This document shows positions 1 to 8,085 of a DNA stretch of 64,000 bases, in pieces; position 1 is the first letter of the stretch; every line of letters begins with the position of its first letter. The DNA is from Rhizobium ecuadorense (lineage in GTDB: Bacteria; Pseudomonadota; Alphaproteobacteria; Rhizobiales; Rhizobiaceae), in the NCBI RefSeq assembly GCF_001187535.1, contig NZ_LFIO01001107.1, positions 124,001-188,000 of the forward strand. The letters run 5' to 3'. The position numbers were made by a program, and so were the translations under genes. The notes under the pieces were generated by a model. The model made no database searches, was not told where the DNA came from, and worked only from the letters and a program-made list of their open reading frames with translations.

Positions 1-314
1 AGCGCATCGCCTTCGATCACCTCCAGGCGGCCGGGATAATGATCGGCGATCTCGGCGAGCGCCGGCAGGCAGCGTGTATCCCGCTCGACGGCGATAACCT
101 TTTTGGCGCCGAGCGCCAGGATTGCTCGCGTCAGTCCGCCCGGGCCGGGACCGACCTCGAAGACGGTCGCTTCTTCAAGCGCGCCCGCCGTGCGGGCGAT
201 CTTCTGCGTCAGGTTGAGGTCGAGCAGGAAGTTCTGCCCGAGCGCCTTGCGGGCATCGAGGCCGTGACGCTGGATGACGTCGCGAAGCGGCGGCAGGCCA
301 TCAAGTGCTGCCAT
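1..314 (-). CDS. rsmA: 16S rRNA dimethyladenosine transferase, 5' part only
   Basis: This is the first ~104 codons of RsmA/KsgA, which dimethylates two adjacent adenosines near the 3' end of 16S rRNA using S-adenosylmethionine. Visible are the N-terminal signature GQNFLLD and the SAM-binding stretch FEVGPGPGGLTRAIL, followed by the acidic VIAVERD segment typical of the family. The gene runs off the left edge, so the catalytic NLPY-type motif is not in view. The ATG at 314 overlaps the pdxA stop as TGATG, so it is translationally coupled and is the distal gene of the lpt-surA-pdxA operon. The pdxA-rsmA pairing is common in proteobacteria. Confidence 0.93.
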   Translation of the reverse strand, partial: MAALDGLPPLRDVIQRHGLDARKALGQNFLLDLNLTQKIARTAGALEEATVFEVGPGPGGLTRAILALGAKKVIAVERDTRCLPALAEIADHYPGRLEVIEGDA

Positions 315-1342
315 CAGCGGCGGCTTTCCGTTGTACGGCCGAGTTGGGCGGCGAGCTTCAGCGCCGCAACCAGGCTCTGCTCGCGCGCCAAACCCTTGCC
401 GGCAATGCCGAAAGCGGTGCCGTGATCGGGCGAGGTGCGTACGAAAGGAAGGCCGAGCGTGACGTTGACGCTGTCGTCGAAACCGAGCGCTTTGGCCGGG
501 ATCAGCGCCTGATCGTGATACATGCAGATGGCGACATCGTATCGCGCCCGCGCCTCGTCATGGAACATCGTGTCGGCGGGCAGGGGGCCGATCGCATCGA
601 TGCCCTCGTCACGTAGGCGCTCGATCGCCGGGCGGATGACATCCTCGTCCTCCCTGCCTATCGTCCCGCCTTCGCCCGCATGTGGGTTGAGGCCGGCAAC
701 GGCGAGCCGCGGCGCCTCGATGCCGAAACGCTGTCTCAGGTCTTCATGAGCGATCCGGCAGGTTTCCACGATCAGGTCGCCGGTCAGCGCCTGCGGCACG
801 TCCCTGACCGGAATGTGGATGGTGACGGGAATAGCCCGAAGCTTCGGCCCCGACAGCATCATGACAGGCGTCACCGGGCTGCCGGTCGCTCTGCCGGCGA
901 GATCGGCGAGAAATTCAGTATGGCCGGGAAAGCGGAAGCCGGCCTCGTAGAGCACGGATTTGGCGATTGGGTTGGTAACGACCGCGAGTGCCTCGCCGTC
1001 GATGACAAGCGACACGGCTTTCTCGATTGCCGCGATCGTGCCCTTCGCCGTTGCCGCATGCGGTTCGCCGGCCACCACCTCGATGCCGGCGGGCACCGTC
1101 ATGACCGGCAGCGCGTCGGCAAATATGCCGGCAGCCTCGCCGGCTTTATCCGTCTCGCGGATCGAAACCGAAAGGTTGAGCTGGCGGGCTCTCAACGCCA
1201 AGACATCGGGATCGCCGATCAGGAAGAAAGGCGGCAACCCGAGTTCGCGCCGCCGGAGCCAGGCCATCAGCGTAATATCCGGCCCGATGCCGGCGGGGTC
1301 GCCCTGGCTCAGCGCAAGCGGTCGCGAAAACGGTATCGTCAT
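314..1342 (-). CDS. pdxA: 4-hydroxythreonine-4-phosphate dehydrogenase
   Basis: PdxA oxidises 4-phosphohydroxy-L-threonine with NAD in the DXP-dependent pyridoxal phosphate pathway and is cytoplasmic. The 342-residue length is normal for the family. The N-terminus carries LSQGDPAGIGPD, the middle has GHTEFLADLAG, and the C-terminal third has MYHDQALIPAKAL, which includes metal-ligand histidine and substrate-binding residues. The gene sits 6 bp downstream of the surA-like stop and overlaps rsmA by one base, so all three are probably co-transcribed. There is no sign of truncation. Confidence 0.96.
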   Translation of the reverse strand: MTIPFSRPLALSQGDPAGIGPDITLMAWLRRRELGLPPFFLIGDPDVLALRARQLNLSVSIRETDKAGEAAGIFADALPVMTVPAGIEVVAGEPHAATAKGTIAAIEKAVSLVIDGEALAVVTNPIAKSVLYEAGFRFPGHTEFLADLAGRATGSPVTPVMMLSGPKLRAIPVTIHIPVRDVPQALTGDLIVETCRIAHEDLRQRFGIEAPRLAVAGLNPHAGEGGTIGREDEDVIRPAIERLRDEGIDAIGPLPADTMFHDEARARYDVAICMYHDQALIPAKALGFDDSVNVTLGLPFVRTSPDHGTAFGIAGKGLAREQSLVAALKLAAQLGRTTESRR

Positions 1343-1348
1343 CGTAGA

Positions 1349-2293
1349 TCAACGATAGGCGATCTGCGCCTTTTTGCGCAGTTCATCCAGATACTTTTTG
1401 CTGTTTTCGTTTTCCGGGCTGGCGTCCTTGTCAGCCTTGGACTTGCCGATATCTTCCTGGCGGAAGACCATCTCTGCCGCCTGGTCGTCGGAAACCTGGC
1501 GCTGGCTGCAGATCGCCAGATATTCGACGCCCTTGTCGGTGACGCGAGTCCCTGTCGTATTGCCTTTGGCCTGTTCGACCAGCGGCTTCCAATCCGGCGG
1601 GATTTCGGGGGCGAGCATACGGCCGAGATCGCGCACGGAAACGTCACGCATCGTCGCGGCAAAGACCTTTGCCTGGTCGCAGCCCGGAAATTTCGAGCGC
1701 GACGCCTCGGCTTCACCCTTGCGCTTGCCGGTGATGGCGTTGCGCTTGGCCTGCGGAATGACGAAGATGATCTGCTGCAGCATATATTCGGTCGTCACCG
1801 GCTTCTGCTTGTTGTTCTGCATCATGCGCGAGACGAGGTCATAGTTCGACAGCCGCGAGGTCGAACCGTAGCGCGCGTTGACGACCCGCGGCCAGCTCAT
1901 CTGCACGGCGATGAAACCCTTGAAATGGTCGACGCCGACGCCGGCGCGATCGAGGATCTGCGACATCTGCGCGACGGAAAGTTTGTTGCCGGCCGAAAAG
2001 CGCGCGAAAGAGGCATCGACGTCCTGCTGCGAAACCGACATATGGACACGGGAGACCTCCTGCCGCTTGAGCGCCTCGTCGATCAATTGCTCCTCGGCAG
2101 CTTTGGCATCGGCCTTGGTATGCTGCAGGCGCAGGAAGGCCTGGCGTTTGGCGACGTCGCCGCTGGTGATGGCGGTGCCGTTCACCACGGCCTTGACCTC
2201 GCTTGCGGCAAATGCTGGAGCGGCGACACCCGTCAGCAAGGCAAGCGCCGCCCCGGCGAGGAACTTGGTTATGGCTTTTTTCGCGTCAATCAT
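1349..2293 (-). CDS. surA: SurA-like periplasmic peptidyl-prolyl isomerase/chaperone
   Basis: This is a secreted 314-residue protein with a signal peptide (ALALLTGVAAPAFA then AS) followed by a SurA N-terminal chaperone region: a start motif VNGTAITSGDVAKRQAFL and helices up to about residue 150. The C-terminal half resembles a parvulin-type domain but is poorly conserved, so isomerase activity is uncertain. SurA helps outer-membrane proteins fold, and its place directly after lptD, an outer-membrane barrel that is a SurA client in E. coli, fits that role. An RBS-like GAGG precedes the ATG. Confidence 0.85.
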   Translation of the reverse strand: MIDAKKAITKFLAGAALALLTGVAAPAFAASEVKAVVNGTAITSGDVAKRQAFLRLQHTKADAKAAEEQLIDEALKRQEVSRVHMSVSQQDVDASFARFSAGNKLSVAQMSQILDRAGVGVDHFKGFIAVQMSWPRVVNARYGSTSRLSNYDLVSRMMQNNKQKPVTTEYMLQQIIFVIPQAKRNAITGKRKGEAEASRSKFPGCDQAKVFAATMRDVSVRDLGRMLAPEIPPDWKPLVEQAKGNTTGTRVTDKGVEYLAICSQRQVSDDQAAEMVFRQEDIGKSKADKDASPENENSKKYLDELRKKAQIAYR

Positions 2294-2310
2294 CTGTTGA
2301 CCTCCCGATA

Positions 2311-2341
2311 GCGCCGCGAAACGTTGTTCGCGGCGTTTTTT
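2311..2341 (+). terminator. Hairpin with T-run in the lptD-surA gap, plus orientation
   Basis: A 9-bp perfect stem CGCCGCGAA/TTCGCGGCG with a 6-nt loop is followed by six Ts on the plus strand. It looks like an intrinsic terminator but points against the surrounding minus-strand operon. It may stop antisense transcription coming from the surA side, or simply be a structure in the surA leader. The remaining bases of this 165-bp gap show nothing else I recognise. Confidence 0.4.
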
Positions 2342-2458
2342 ACCACAGTGCGAGACACGCGGCGAAACCCCTATGCCTCAGATATCGACTGGCGGCAATG
2401 TCCTGCATAGGCATACGGCGAAAGAATGGCTTTAGGCCATGTTTGCGCCGGCCGCCTG

Positions 2459-4801
2459 TCACTCAAGGGTGTTTGTACCGATCTTGATGTCGCCGAGCGT
2501 CCGGAAGGTCAGCCTTGCACCGATCGTCCAGTCGCTGGCCGACTCATCGTCGGAGTCCCGGGTATCGGTATAGGCGATCGTGAAGATCGTGCATTCATCC
2601 TCATAGGAGAGACCGAGCGTCCGGCGGCTGAGCACATCATTGTTCAGATCCCAGGCGATGCCGCCGAAGATCGACCAGTAATCCTTGAACTTGACTTTGC
2701 TGCTGGTCTGAATCTCGTCGTTGTCCTCGGCAAAGCCATAGGCCGGCTGGGCGCTGAGATGGGTGTAGGTCACCTGTGTCTGGAAGGTGTCGTTCTGGTA
2801 GGCTGTCGTCAGGTCGCCGCGGCGGAACTCGAAATCCTTCTCGTCGAGGCGGTAGGAGGCCGCGACGGAAACGCCGTACGGCGTTTCGACGCCGCCAAGG
2901 CCGACATAATCGGAGCGGTCGGTCTCCAGGCCGGAATCCGCACCGACATTGACGAGATCATCGGTCGCAAAGGAGTTCTGGCCGGCAATCTGATAGGATT
3001 GTCCGAAGATGCCGTGCAGTTTGTAGCCGCTGTCGAACGTCCCGGTATACTGGATGCCGACATTGGCGCGGGTGCCGCCTTCGACGCGATCGTAGCCCGA
3101 GAATTTATCGCGATCGAACAGCGAGGTGGCGTCGAAGACGAAGCTCTGCGCATCCTCGTTCGGCAGCCGGCCGGCGAGCTGCTCGTCGGGGCGGGCATAG
3201 ATCTGCGCGATCGGTTCGAGAATATGGGTGCTGTTCTCCGTCGTCATCAGGATCGGATAGCGCAGTTCCAGCCCGGCGGTGAACATCGAGCGGGTGGCGG
3301 AATTGTCGTCGAGGTAGTTGCCGGCATAGGGAACGCCGTTGGCATTGACCGGACTGTCCATGTTGAGCGCGAAAGCATCGCCGCGCGCGGCCAGAAGCGG
3401 CGTGATCACCAAGCCGGTCGGCGTAACATAAGTGCGCTTCCACTGCAGTTCGGCCGTCAGGCGCGAGGTCTGTCCCTTCAGGCCGCGGAAGCGGTCGAAG
3501 CCATCGACGGTATAGAAGTCGTCATGGGTGCGCGAAATATTCGTCAGGTTGACATCGGCCGACAATTCGCCGCCGGCAAGCGGCTGCGGCGCCACATAGT
3601 GGTAGTCGAGCGACGGATAGACGATCGCCTGCTGCTTTTCGGCCGTGTTCTTCCGATCGGCATCCTGGACGTCGAAATAGAACGCCCGCATATCGAAATA
3701 ATTGCGTTTCCCAAGTCCCGTCAGGTAGATCTGGTTCGTGCGATCCGTGCCGGTGAAATCCCGCAGCTTGTAGGTTTTCGAGAAATTGTTGTCGCTCTGC
3801 ACCATGACGTCCCAGCCGAACGTCCAGCGCGGATTGATGCGGAATTCGGCCTTCGAGGCAACCATGGCACGCTGACCGGCTTCGGCATCGCTGGTGCCGG
3901 AGCTGAAATTGTCCGGCTTTGCCTGGTCAATGCCGGCGACGCGCAGAATATGTGTGCCGTTTTCGAAGCGCTGGCGGAATTCGCCTTCGACGAGGAAGCC
4001 CTGGGCGGTGTAGCCGGTGGTGGTGACCGTCGCGTCCATGCTCGGCGAGATCACGTAATAATAAGGAATTGAAAGACCGAAACCGAGATTCTGCGACAGG
4101 CTCATCGTCGGGAAGAGAAAGCCCGACTTGCGCTTCACCGTATTGTCGGGGACCTCGATGAACGGCAGGAAGGCGATCGGATAGCCGAGCAGCTCGAAGC
4201 GCGCACTTTCCAGACGGATCGTGTGGGTCACGCCGTTCTGGATCACGCGCTTGGCCTTGACCTGCCAGAAAGGCGCGCGCTTCGGGTCTTCGGCGCAGGG
4301 AAGGCAGGCGGTGTAGACGCCCTTATTGAGAATCATCATCGTGCCGCCGACACGCTGGCCGCTTTCGGCGACGATACGCGTATTGTCGGAGGTTTCGATG
4401 CGCAGTGAGTTCAGGAACCCGTCGGCGAAATTGTCGGTCACGTCTAGGTTGTCGGCATAGATGCGGTTGCCGTCCGGGCTGACCAGTTCGACATTGCCGA
4501 GCGCCATCATGCGGCCGGTCTTCTGATTGTACTCGACCTTCTGCGCGACCATCTTGTAGCCGCCATAGTTGATCTGCACGCCGCCGACCGCCGACACCAG
4601 ATCGGCGTCACGGTTATAGACGAGTTCATTGGCCGAAAGCAGGAGCTTGGCCCCTTCCGGAATCTTCTTCCCAATATCTTGAGCGGACGTATTGGCCTGG
4701 CCGTAGGAGACCGGGACACTGCCGAAATAGGAACATAGAGTCGCGCCGACGAGCAGGGCAACCAACTGTTTACTAAAATACTTGCGGTCGCCTGCCGCCA
4801 C
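2459..4801 (-). CDS. lptD: LPS-assembly outer membrane protein LptD
   Basis: LptD is the outer-membrane barrel that, with LptE, inserts lipopolysaccharide into the outer leaflet. From the chosen start it is 780 residues. A signal segment LVALLVGATLCSYFGS is followed by an OstA/LptA-like jellyroll (LLLSANELVYNRDADLVSAV onward) and a long beta-barrel region with alternating aromatic strands. I chose a GTG at 4801 over an upstream ATG at 4867. It overlaps the lptG stop as TAGTG and has a perfect AGGAGG seven bases upstream. Coupling to lptG/lptF places three transport components in one transcript. Confidence 0.94.
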   Translation of the reverse strand: MAAGDRKYFSKQLVALLVGATLCSYFGSVPVSYGQANTSAQDIGKKIPEGAKLLLSANELVYNRDADLVSAVGGVQINYGGYKMVAQKVEYNQKTGRMMALGNVELVSPDGNRIYADNLDVTDNFADGFLNSLRIETSDNTRIVAESGQRVGGTMMILNKGVYTACLPCAEDPKRAPFWQVKAKRVIQNGVTHTIRLESARFELLGYPIAFLPFIEVPDNTVKRKSGFLFPTMSLSQNLGFGLSIPYYYVISPSMDATVTTTGYTAQGFLVEGEFRQRFENGTHILRVAGIDQAKPDNFSSGTSDAEAGQRAMVASKAEFRINPRWTFGWDVMVQSDNNFSKTYKLRDFTGTDRTNQIYLTGLGKRNYFDMRAFYFDVQDADRKNTAEKQQAIVYPSLDYHYVAPQPLAGGELSADVNLTNISRTHDDFYTVDGFDRFRGLKGQTSRLTAELQWKRTYVTPTGLVITPLLAARGDAFALNMDSPVNANGVPYAGNYLDDNSATRSMFTAGLELRYPILMTTENSTHILEPIAQIYARPDEQLAGRLPNEDAQSFVFDATSLFDRDKFSGYDRVEGGTRANVGIQYTGTFDSGYKLHGIFGQSYQIAGQNSFATDDLVNVGADSGLETDRSDYVGLGGVETPYGVSVAASYRLDEKDFEFRRGDLTTAYQNDTFQTQVTYTHLSAQPAYGFAEDNDEIQTSSKVKFKDYWSIFGGIAWDLNNDVLSRRTLGLSYEDECTIFTIAYTDTRDSDDESASDWTIGARLTFRTLGDIKIGTNTLE

Positions 4802-5889
4802 TAGCCGTCCTCCTGATGAAGCAGAATCGTCGCACCCAAGGCCAGCGCGACGATCACCGGTATCCACGTCGCCACGAAGGGAGGCACGACTCCACTGCTT
4901 CCGAATGCCTTTACAAGCACGGTGATGACATAAAGCATGAAGCCCGAAAGGATGCCACCCAGAATCACGGAGCGGGATTGGTTGAACCGGCTAAATTTTA
5001 GGGACACTGTTGCAGCAATGAAAGTCATGGCTACCAGCAGCAGCGGCTGGGACAACAGGGAGTTGAATTGCGTCTCCAGCGCCTTGGTCGAGATGCCGAA
5101 GGATTTGGCCGCGGCGATGCGGTTGGAAAGGTCAAAGAAACCAATTGTTTCCGGCGCTGTCAGCCGCTCCTGGACGAAGTCCTGTTTCAGATTGGTGCGA
5201 AGTTGAACCGAAGCTTTACGCATCGGGATTTCGCCAGGCTTGCGCTCGACAACATTGTTAAGTTGCCAGTAACCATCTTCCAATTTTGCCGTCGCGGCGT
5301 CCTGTCTCAGAATGACCTGACCGCTTGAATCGAAATGGATCAGCACGGCGTCGATCAGCTTGGTTCCGTTCTCCTGAACCGTCTGGGCGCCGATGATGAC
5401 ATCGTCCCGGCCGCTGATCTGACGCAGCCACGGAATCTGCGGCGCCTTGCGCAGAACCGCGTTCTCGCCGCGCCAATCGGATTCGACGAGCAGCGCCTGA
5501 CGCTGCCCCCAGGCGGCAAGCGGATTGAGCGCCATCATCGTCAGCAGGCCAAGTATCAGCGAGCCGGCGATGAAGGGGAACATGAACTGCCAGACCGAAA
5601 TGCCGGCAGCGCGCGTGACGACGAGCTCATATTTGCGGTTGAGCCCGATCAGCACCGTCATGCCGACGAACAGCGCGATGAAGGGCACCGTCTGCTGCAG
5701 GATGAGCGGCAGGCGCACGGCGGTCATCAGAATGCCGCCGCCGATCGTGTAGCCGGGTAGGCCCGACATCCGGCCTGCCGTCTCGCTGAAATCGAGAAGG
5801 AAGGAGATCGCCGAGACGCCGATCAGAAACCAGCCCATCGTCGCCAGGTAGCGGCGAAAGAAATAACGCGACAATGTCCCGAATATCAT
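4801..5889 (-). CDS. lptG: LPS export ABC transporter permease LptG
   Basis: LptG is a 362-residue inner-membrane permease of the LptB2FG exporter that extracts lipopolysaccharide from the inner membrane. It starts with LSRYFFRRYLATMGWFLIG, has a membrane segment near residues 15-35 and a second group before a large periplasmic domain, and ends with hydrophobic segments (ILGGILSGFMLYVITVL). Its start overlaps the lptF stop as ATGA, and its stop overlaps the lptD GTG. LptB and LptC are not encoded in this window. Confidence 0.95.
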   Translation of the reverse strand: MIFGTLSRYFFRRYLATMGWFLIGVSAISFLLDFSETAGRMSGLPGYTIGGGILMTAVRLPLILQQTVPFIALFVGMTVLIGLNRKYELVVTRAAGISVWQFMFPFIAGSLILGLLTMMALNPLAAWGQRQALLVESDWRGENAVLRKAPQIPWLRQISGRDDVIIGAQTVQENGTKLIDAVLIHFDSSGQVILRQDAATAKLEDGYWQLNNVVERKPGEIPMRKASVQLRTNLKQDFVQERLTAPETIGFFDLSNRIAAAKSFGISTKALETQFNSLLSQPLLLVAMTFIAATVSLKFSRFNQSRSVILGGILSGFMLYVITVLVKAFGSSGVVPPFVATWIPVIVALALGATILLHQEDG

Positions 5890-7067
5890 TGGGCGGCATC
5901 TCCGCCGGTCCTGCTGGTTGGGGCAAGCAGCCTTTCCTGCGTCCGTCTCCAGAAAGACGACATCCGGTCGCGGATGAACGATGGTACGGCCAGTCGTTTG
6001 TGAAGGCCGAGGAAGACGATCGAGATGATGCTGCTGACGATCGGTATGGCATAGAGAACGACGATATATTCAGGATCGGTATCGATCTGATTGGCAGCGT
6101 AAAACGCCGCCCATCTGAGCGCGAAGGCATAGGCGAGCGCGCTCACCATCGGATGCAGCCGCGCTTCGCGGTGCGAACGCGCATCACCGGCAATCGCCAG
6201 CGAAAACAGCGCGAAGACGACAGGCAGGACCCAGTCCGTCAGCCGCCGATGCAGTTCGGCGCGATAGCTCTGCGGCCGGATCGTATAGTCCTTGTCGGCC
6301 GGATCCGGGTTGAGCAGGAACCACAGGTCGCGGTCGCTGGCGCGCAGCGTCGCCTGGCCGCGATTTTCCGTCATGTCGGAGAGGTCGAAGGAATAGGAAT
6401 CGAAATTGATGACCGAGACATTGCCGTCGGGGGTTTTGCGGTGCACCTCACCTTCGTGCATGATCAGCGTCGTGCCCGTATCGTCGACGGCGCCTTCCTT
6501 CGCATAATAGATCAGCTCGTAGGCCGGATCGCGCTCGTCGGCGACGAAAAGGCCCTTCAGCATGCGGCCGGCCATTCGCTTCGAGATCTGCACATAAAGA
6601 CCTTCATCAAGCTTGCGGAAGGTCTTTTCTTCGATCACCGAAGACAGCAGGTCGGCATAGGTCTCGGCGATCATCTGGCGCACGACGGTCTTTGCGCGCG
6701 GCTCGACGACGTTATCGACGAAGAAGGAAAAGAGGCTGACGACGGCGGCAAGCAGCAGGATCGGGCGGATCAGCACGCTGCGCCGCGCCCCGGCCGCGTC
6801 GATGACGGTCAGCTCGGAATCGTTGTTCATCGTCGTCAGCGTCTGGGTGATGGCGATGACGAGGGCGAAGGGCAGGACAACAGGAATGATCGACGGCAGG
6901 ATCATCGTCGCGAGCTTGGCGAACGAACCGATCGACTGGCCGCTGTCGGTGACCAGGTTGATTCGCTGCAGAACCTGAGTCGTCCAGATGATCGCCAGAA
7001 CGGGCAGGAGCGCCACGAGAAACATCTGGCCGACGCGCCGCAATATGTATGTCTCAAGTAGTTTCAT
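5886..7067 (-). CDS. lptF: LPS export ABC transporter permease LptF
   Basis: LptF is the partner permease of LptG in the LPS exporter. The protein is 393 residues from the ATG at 7067 (MKLLETYILRRVGQ), which matches the usual family N-terminus; a longer in-frame extension to 7148 looks non-coding. It shows the YjgP/YjgQ layout: a paired membrane region at residues ~15-110, a central periplasmic beta-rich part, and C-terminal membrane segments. It is the first gene of the lptF-lptG-lptD-surA-pdxA-rsmA run. Confidence 0.95.
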   Translation of the reverse strand: MKLLETYILRRVGQMFLVALLPVLAIIWTTQVLQRINLVTDSGQSIGSFAKLATMILPSIIPVVLPFALVIAITQTLTTMNNDSELTVIDAAGARRSVLIRPILLLAAVVSLFSFFVDNVVEPRAKTVVRQMIAETYADLLSSVIEEKTFRKLDEGLYVQISKRMAGRMLKGLFVADERDPAYELIYYAKEGAVDDTGTTLIMHEGEVHRKTPDGNVSVINFDSYSFDLSDMTENRGQATLRASDRDLWFLLNPDPADKDYTIRPQSYRAELHRRLTDWVLPVVFALFSLAIAGDARSHREARLHPMVSALAYAFALRWAAFYAANQIDTDPEYIVVLYAIPIVSSIISIVFLGLHKRLAVPSFIRDRMSSFWRRTQERLLAPTSRTGGDAAQ

Positions 7068-7167
7068 GCCTGCCCTTGAAAGCACCTGCACGCCCAAACG
7101 GCTTTGCAGGAGAAACCCTCTACGCTCTTTGTCGCCGTATTGCGACAAGCTGGTGTCAAAAATTCAT

Positions 7168-7941
7168 TCAATTTTCAGAATTTTTTTGATGCTGTTGCGA
7201 CTCGGTTAACGCCAGCAACGCGGCGAAGACGACAAGCGAGGAAAGCCATCCGAGAACGACGTCGGAAAGGTAGTGCGCGCCGAAGGATAGCCGCATCGCA
7301 GGCGTCAGAATAGAGATCGCCGCCAGGGGTGCTGCCACCGCATACCGCAAGGATTTCGGCACGAAAAGCAGCAAACAGAAAAGCCAGCCGGCGCTCGCGG
7401 CCTCGCCAGAGATGAACGAACAGTTCGAAACGCATTTTCCGGCAAGCGAACCGGCCTCGACGAAATGCAGCGCGCCGCCGAAAATGTCCGTCTGTATCGG
7501 CCGCGGCCGGCCCCAATGTTCCTTCAGCACGACATTGACGAGCAGCACCGGTCCGATCAGCAGCGTTCCCAACGCCACTTTCAGCTTGCGCGCCCGTTCG
7601 GCCTTGAAGGTCGCGCCATGCTGCTGGTAGCATTCGATGAATTTCCACACCATCACGATGGCCACCACATAGGGCAGGCGGAAGAAGATGGTGCGCAGCA
7701 GGTCGAAGTTCCCCGAGTCGCGATAAGGAAAGCCGCCGCAGATGCTTCCGGCCGCTGCCGTCGGATCGCAATCCGTGGCCAGAAAAAAAAGCTGGGAAAA
7801 ATAGATGTCTATCCCGGGAAAGGCGCGGAAGACGGCAAGCAGCGCCCACCACACCCAGAACAACAGCATGAATGCACCGAAAGTCGTTTTAGGCAGGCGG
7901 ACTACTGGCCCCCGCGGGCGATTTTTCGAAAAAACTGTCAA
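7168..7941 (-). CDS. PAP2-family membrane phosphatase, possible lipid A phosphatase
   Basis: This is an integral membrane phosphatase of the PAP2 superfamily. The tripartite site is visible: K140-x6-R147-P148, then S178-G179-E180 where most members have PSGH, then R217-x5-H223-x3-D227. About five to six hydrophobic segments are present. Rhizobia have PAP2 enzymes (LpxE, LpxF) that remove lipid A phosphates, and the neighbouring lptF/lptG genes suggest an envelope substrate, but this is inference; undecaprenyl pyrophosphate phosphatase is an alternative. The start is uncertain: 7941 is a TTG with no clear RBS, and an ATG at 7869 would cut into the first membrane helix. Confidence 0.8.
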   Translation of the reverse strand: MTVFSKNRPRGPVVRLPKTTFGAFMLLFWVWWALLAVFRAFPGIDIYFSQLFFLATDCDPTAAAGSICGGFPYRDSGNFDLLRTIFFRLPYVVAIVMVWKFIECYQQHGATFKAERARKLKVALGTLLIGPVLLVNVVLKEHWGRPRPIQTDIFGGALHFVEAGSLAGKCVSNCSFISGEAASAGWLFCLLLFVPKSLRYAVAAPLAAISILTPAMRLSFGAHYLSDVVLGWLSSLVVFAALLALTESQQHQKNSEN

Positions 7942-8017
7942 CGCGAATATCTATGAAACTGACGAAAACATGAGGGCCGTGATGACCGCGGGCGACCATA
8001 ACAATTGTCGCAAGCCA

Positions 8018-8045
8018 TTGACAGACCCGCCAAACGCGAAATTAT
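8018..8045 (+). promoter_or_regulatory. Candidate sigma-70 promoter for pepA-holC
   Basis: A TTGACA at 8018-8023 is followed after about 17 bases by an AT-rich element near 8040-8045, ~40 bp before the pepA ATG. The -35 is a perfect match and the -10 is weak. It lies in the divergent gap with the PAP2 gene. Confidence 0.35.
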
Positions 8046-8085
8046 CCGCCGGGAACGGATTTCAAAGAATCCCTGCGGAGAAGAC

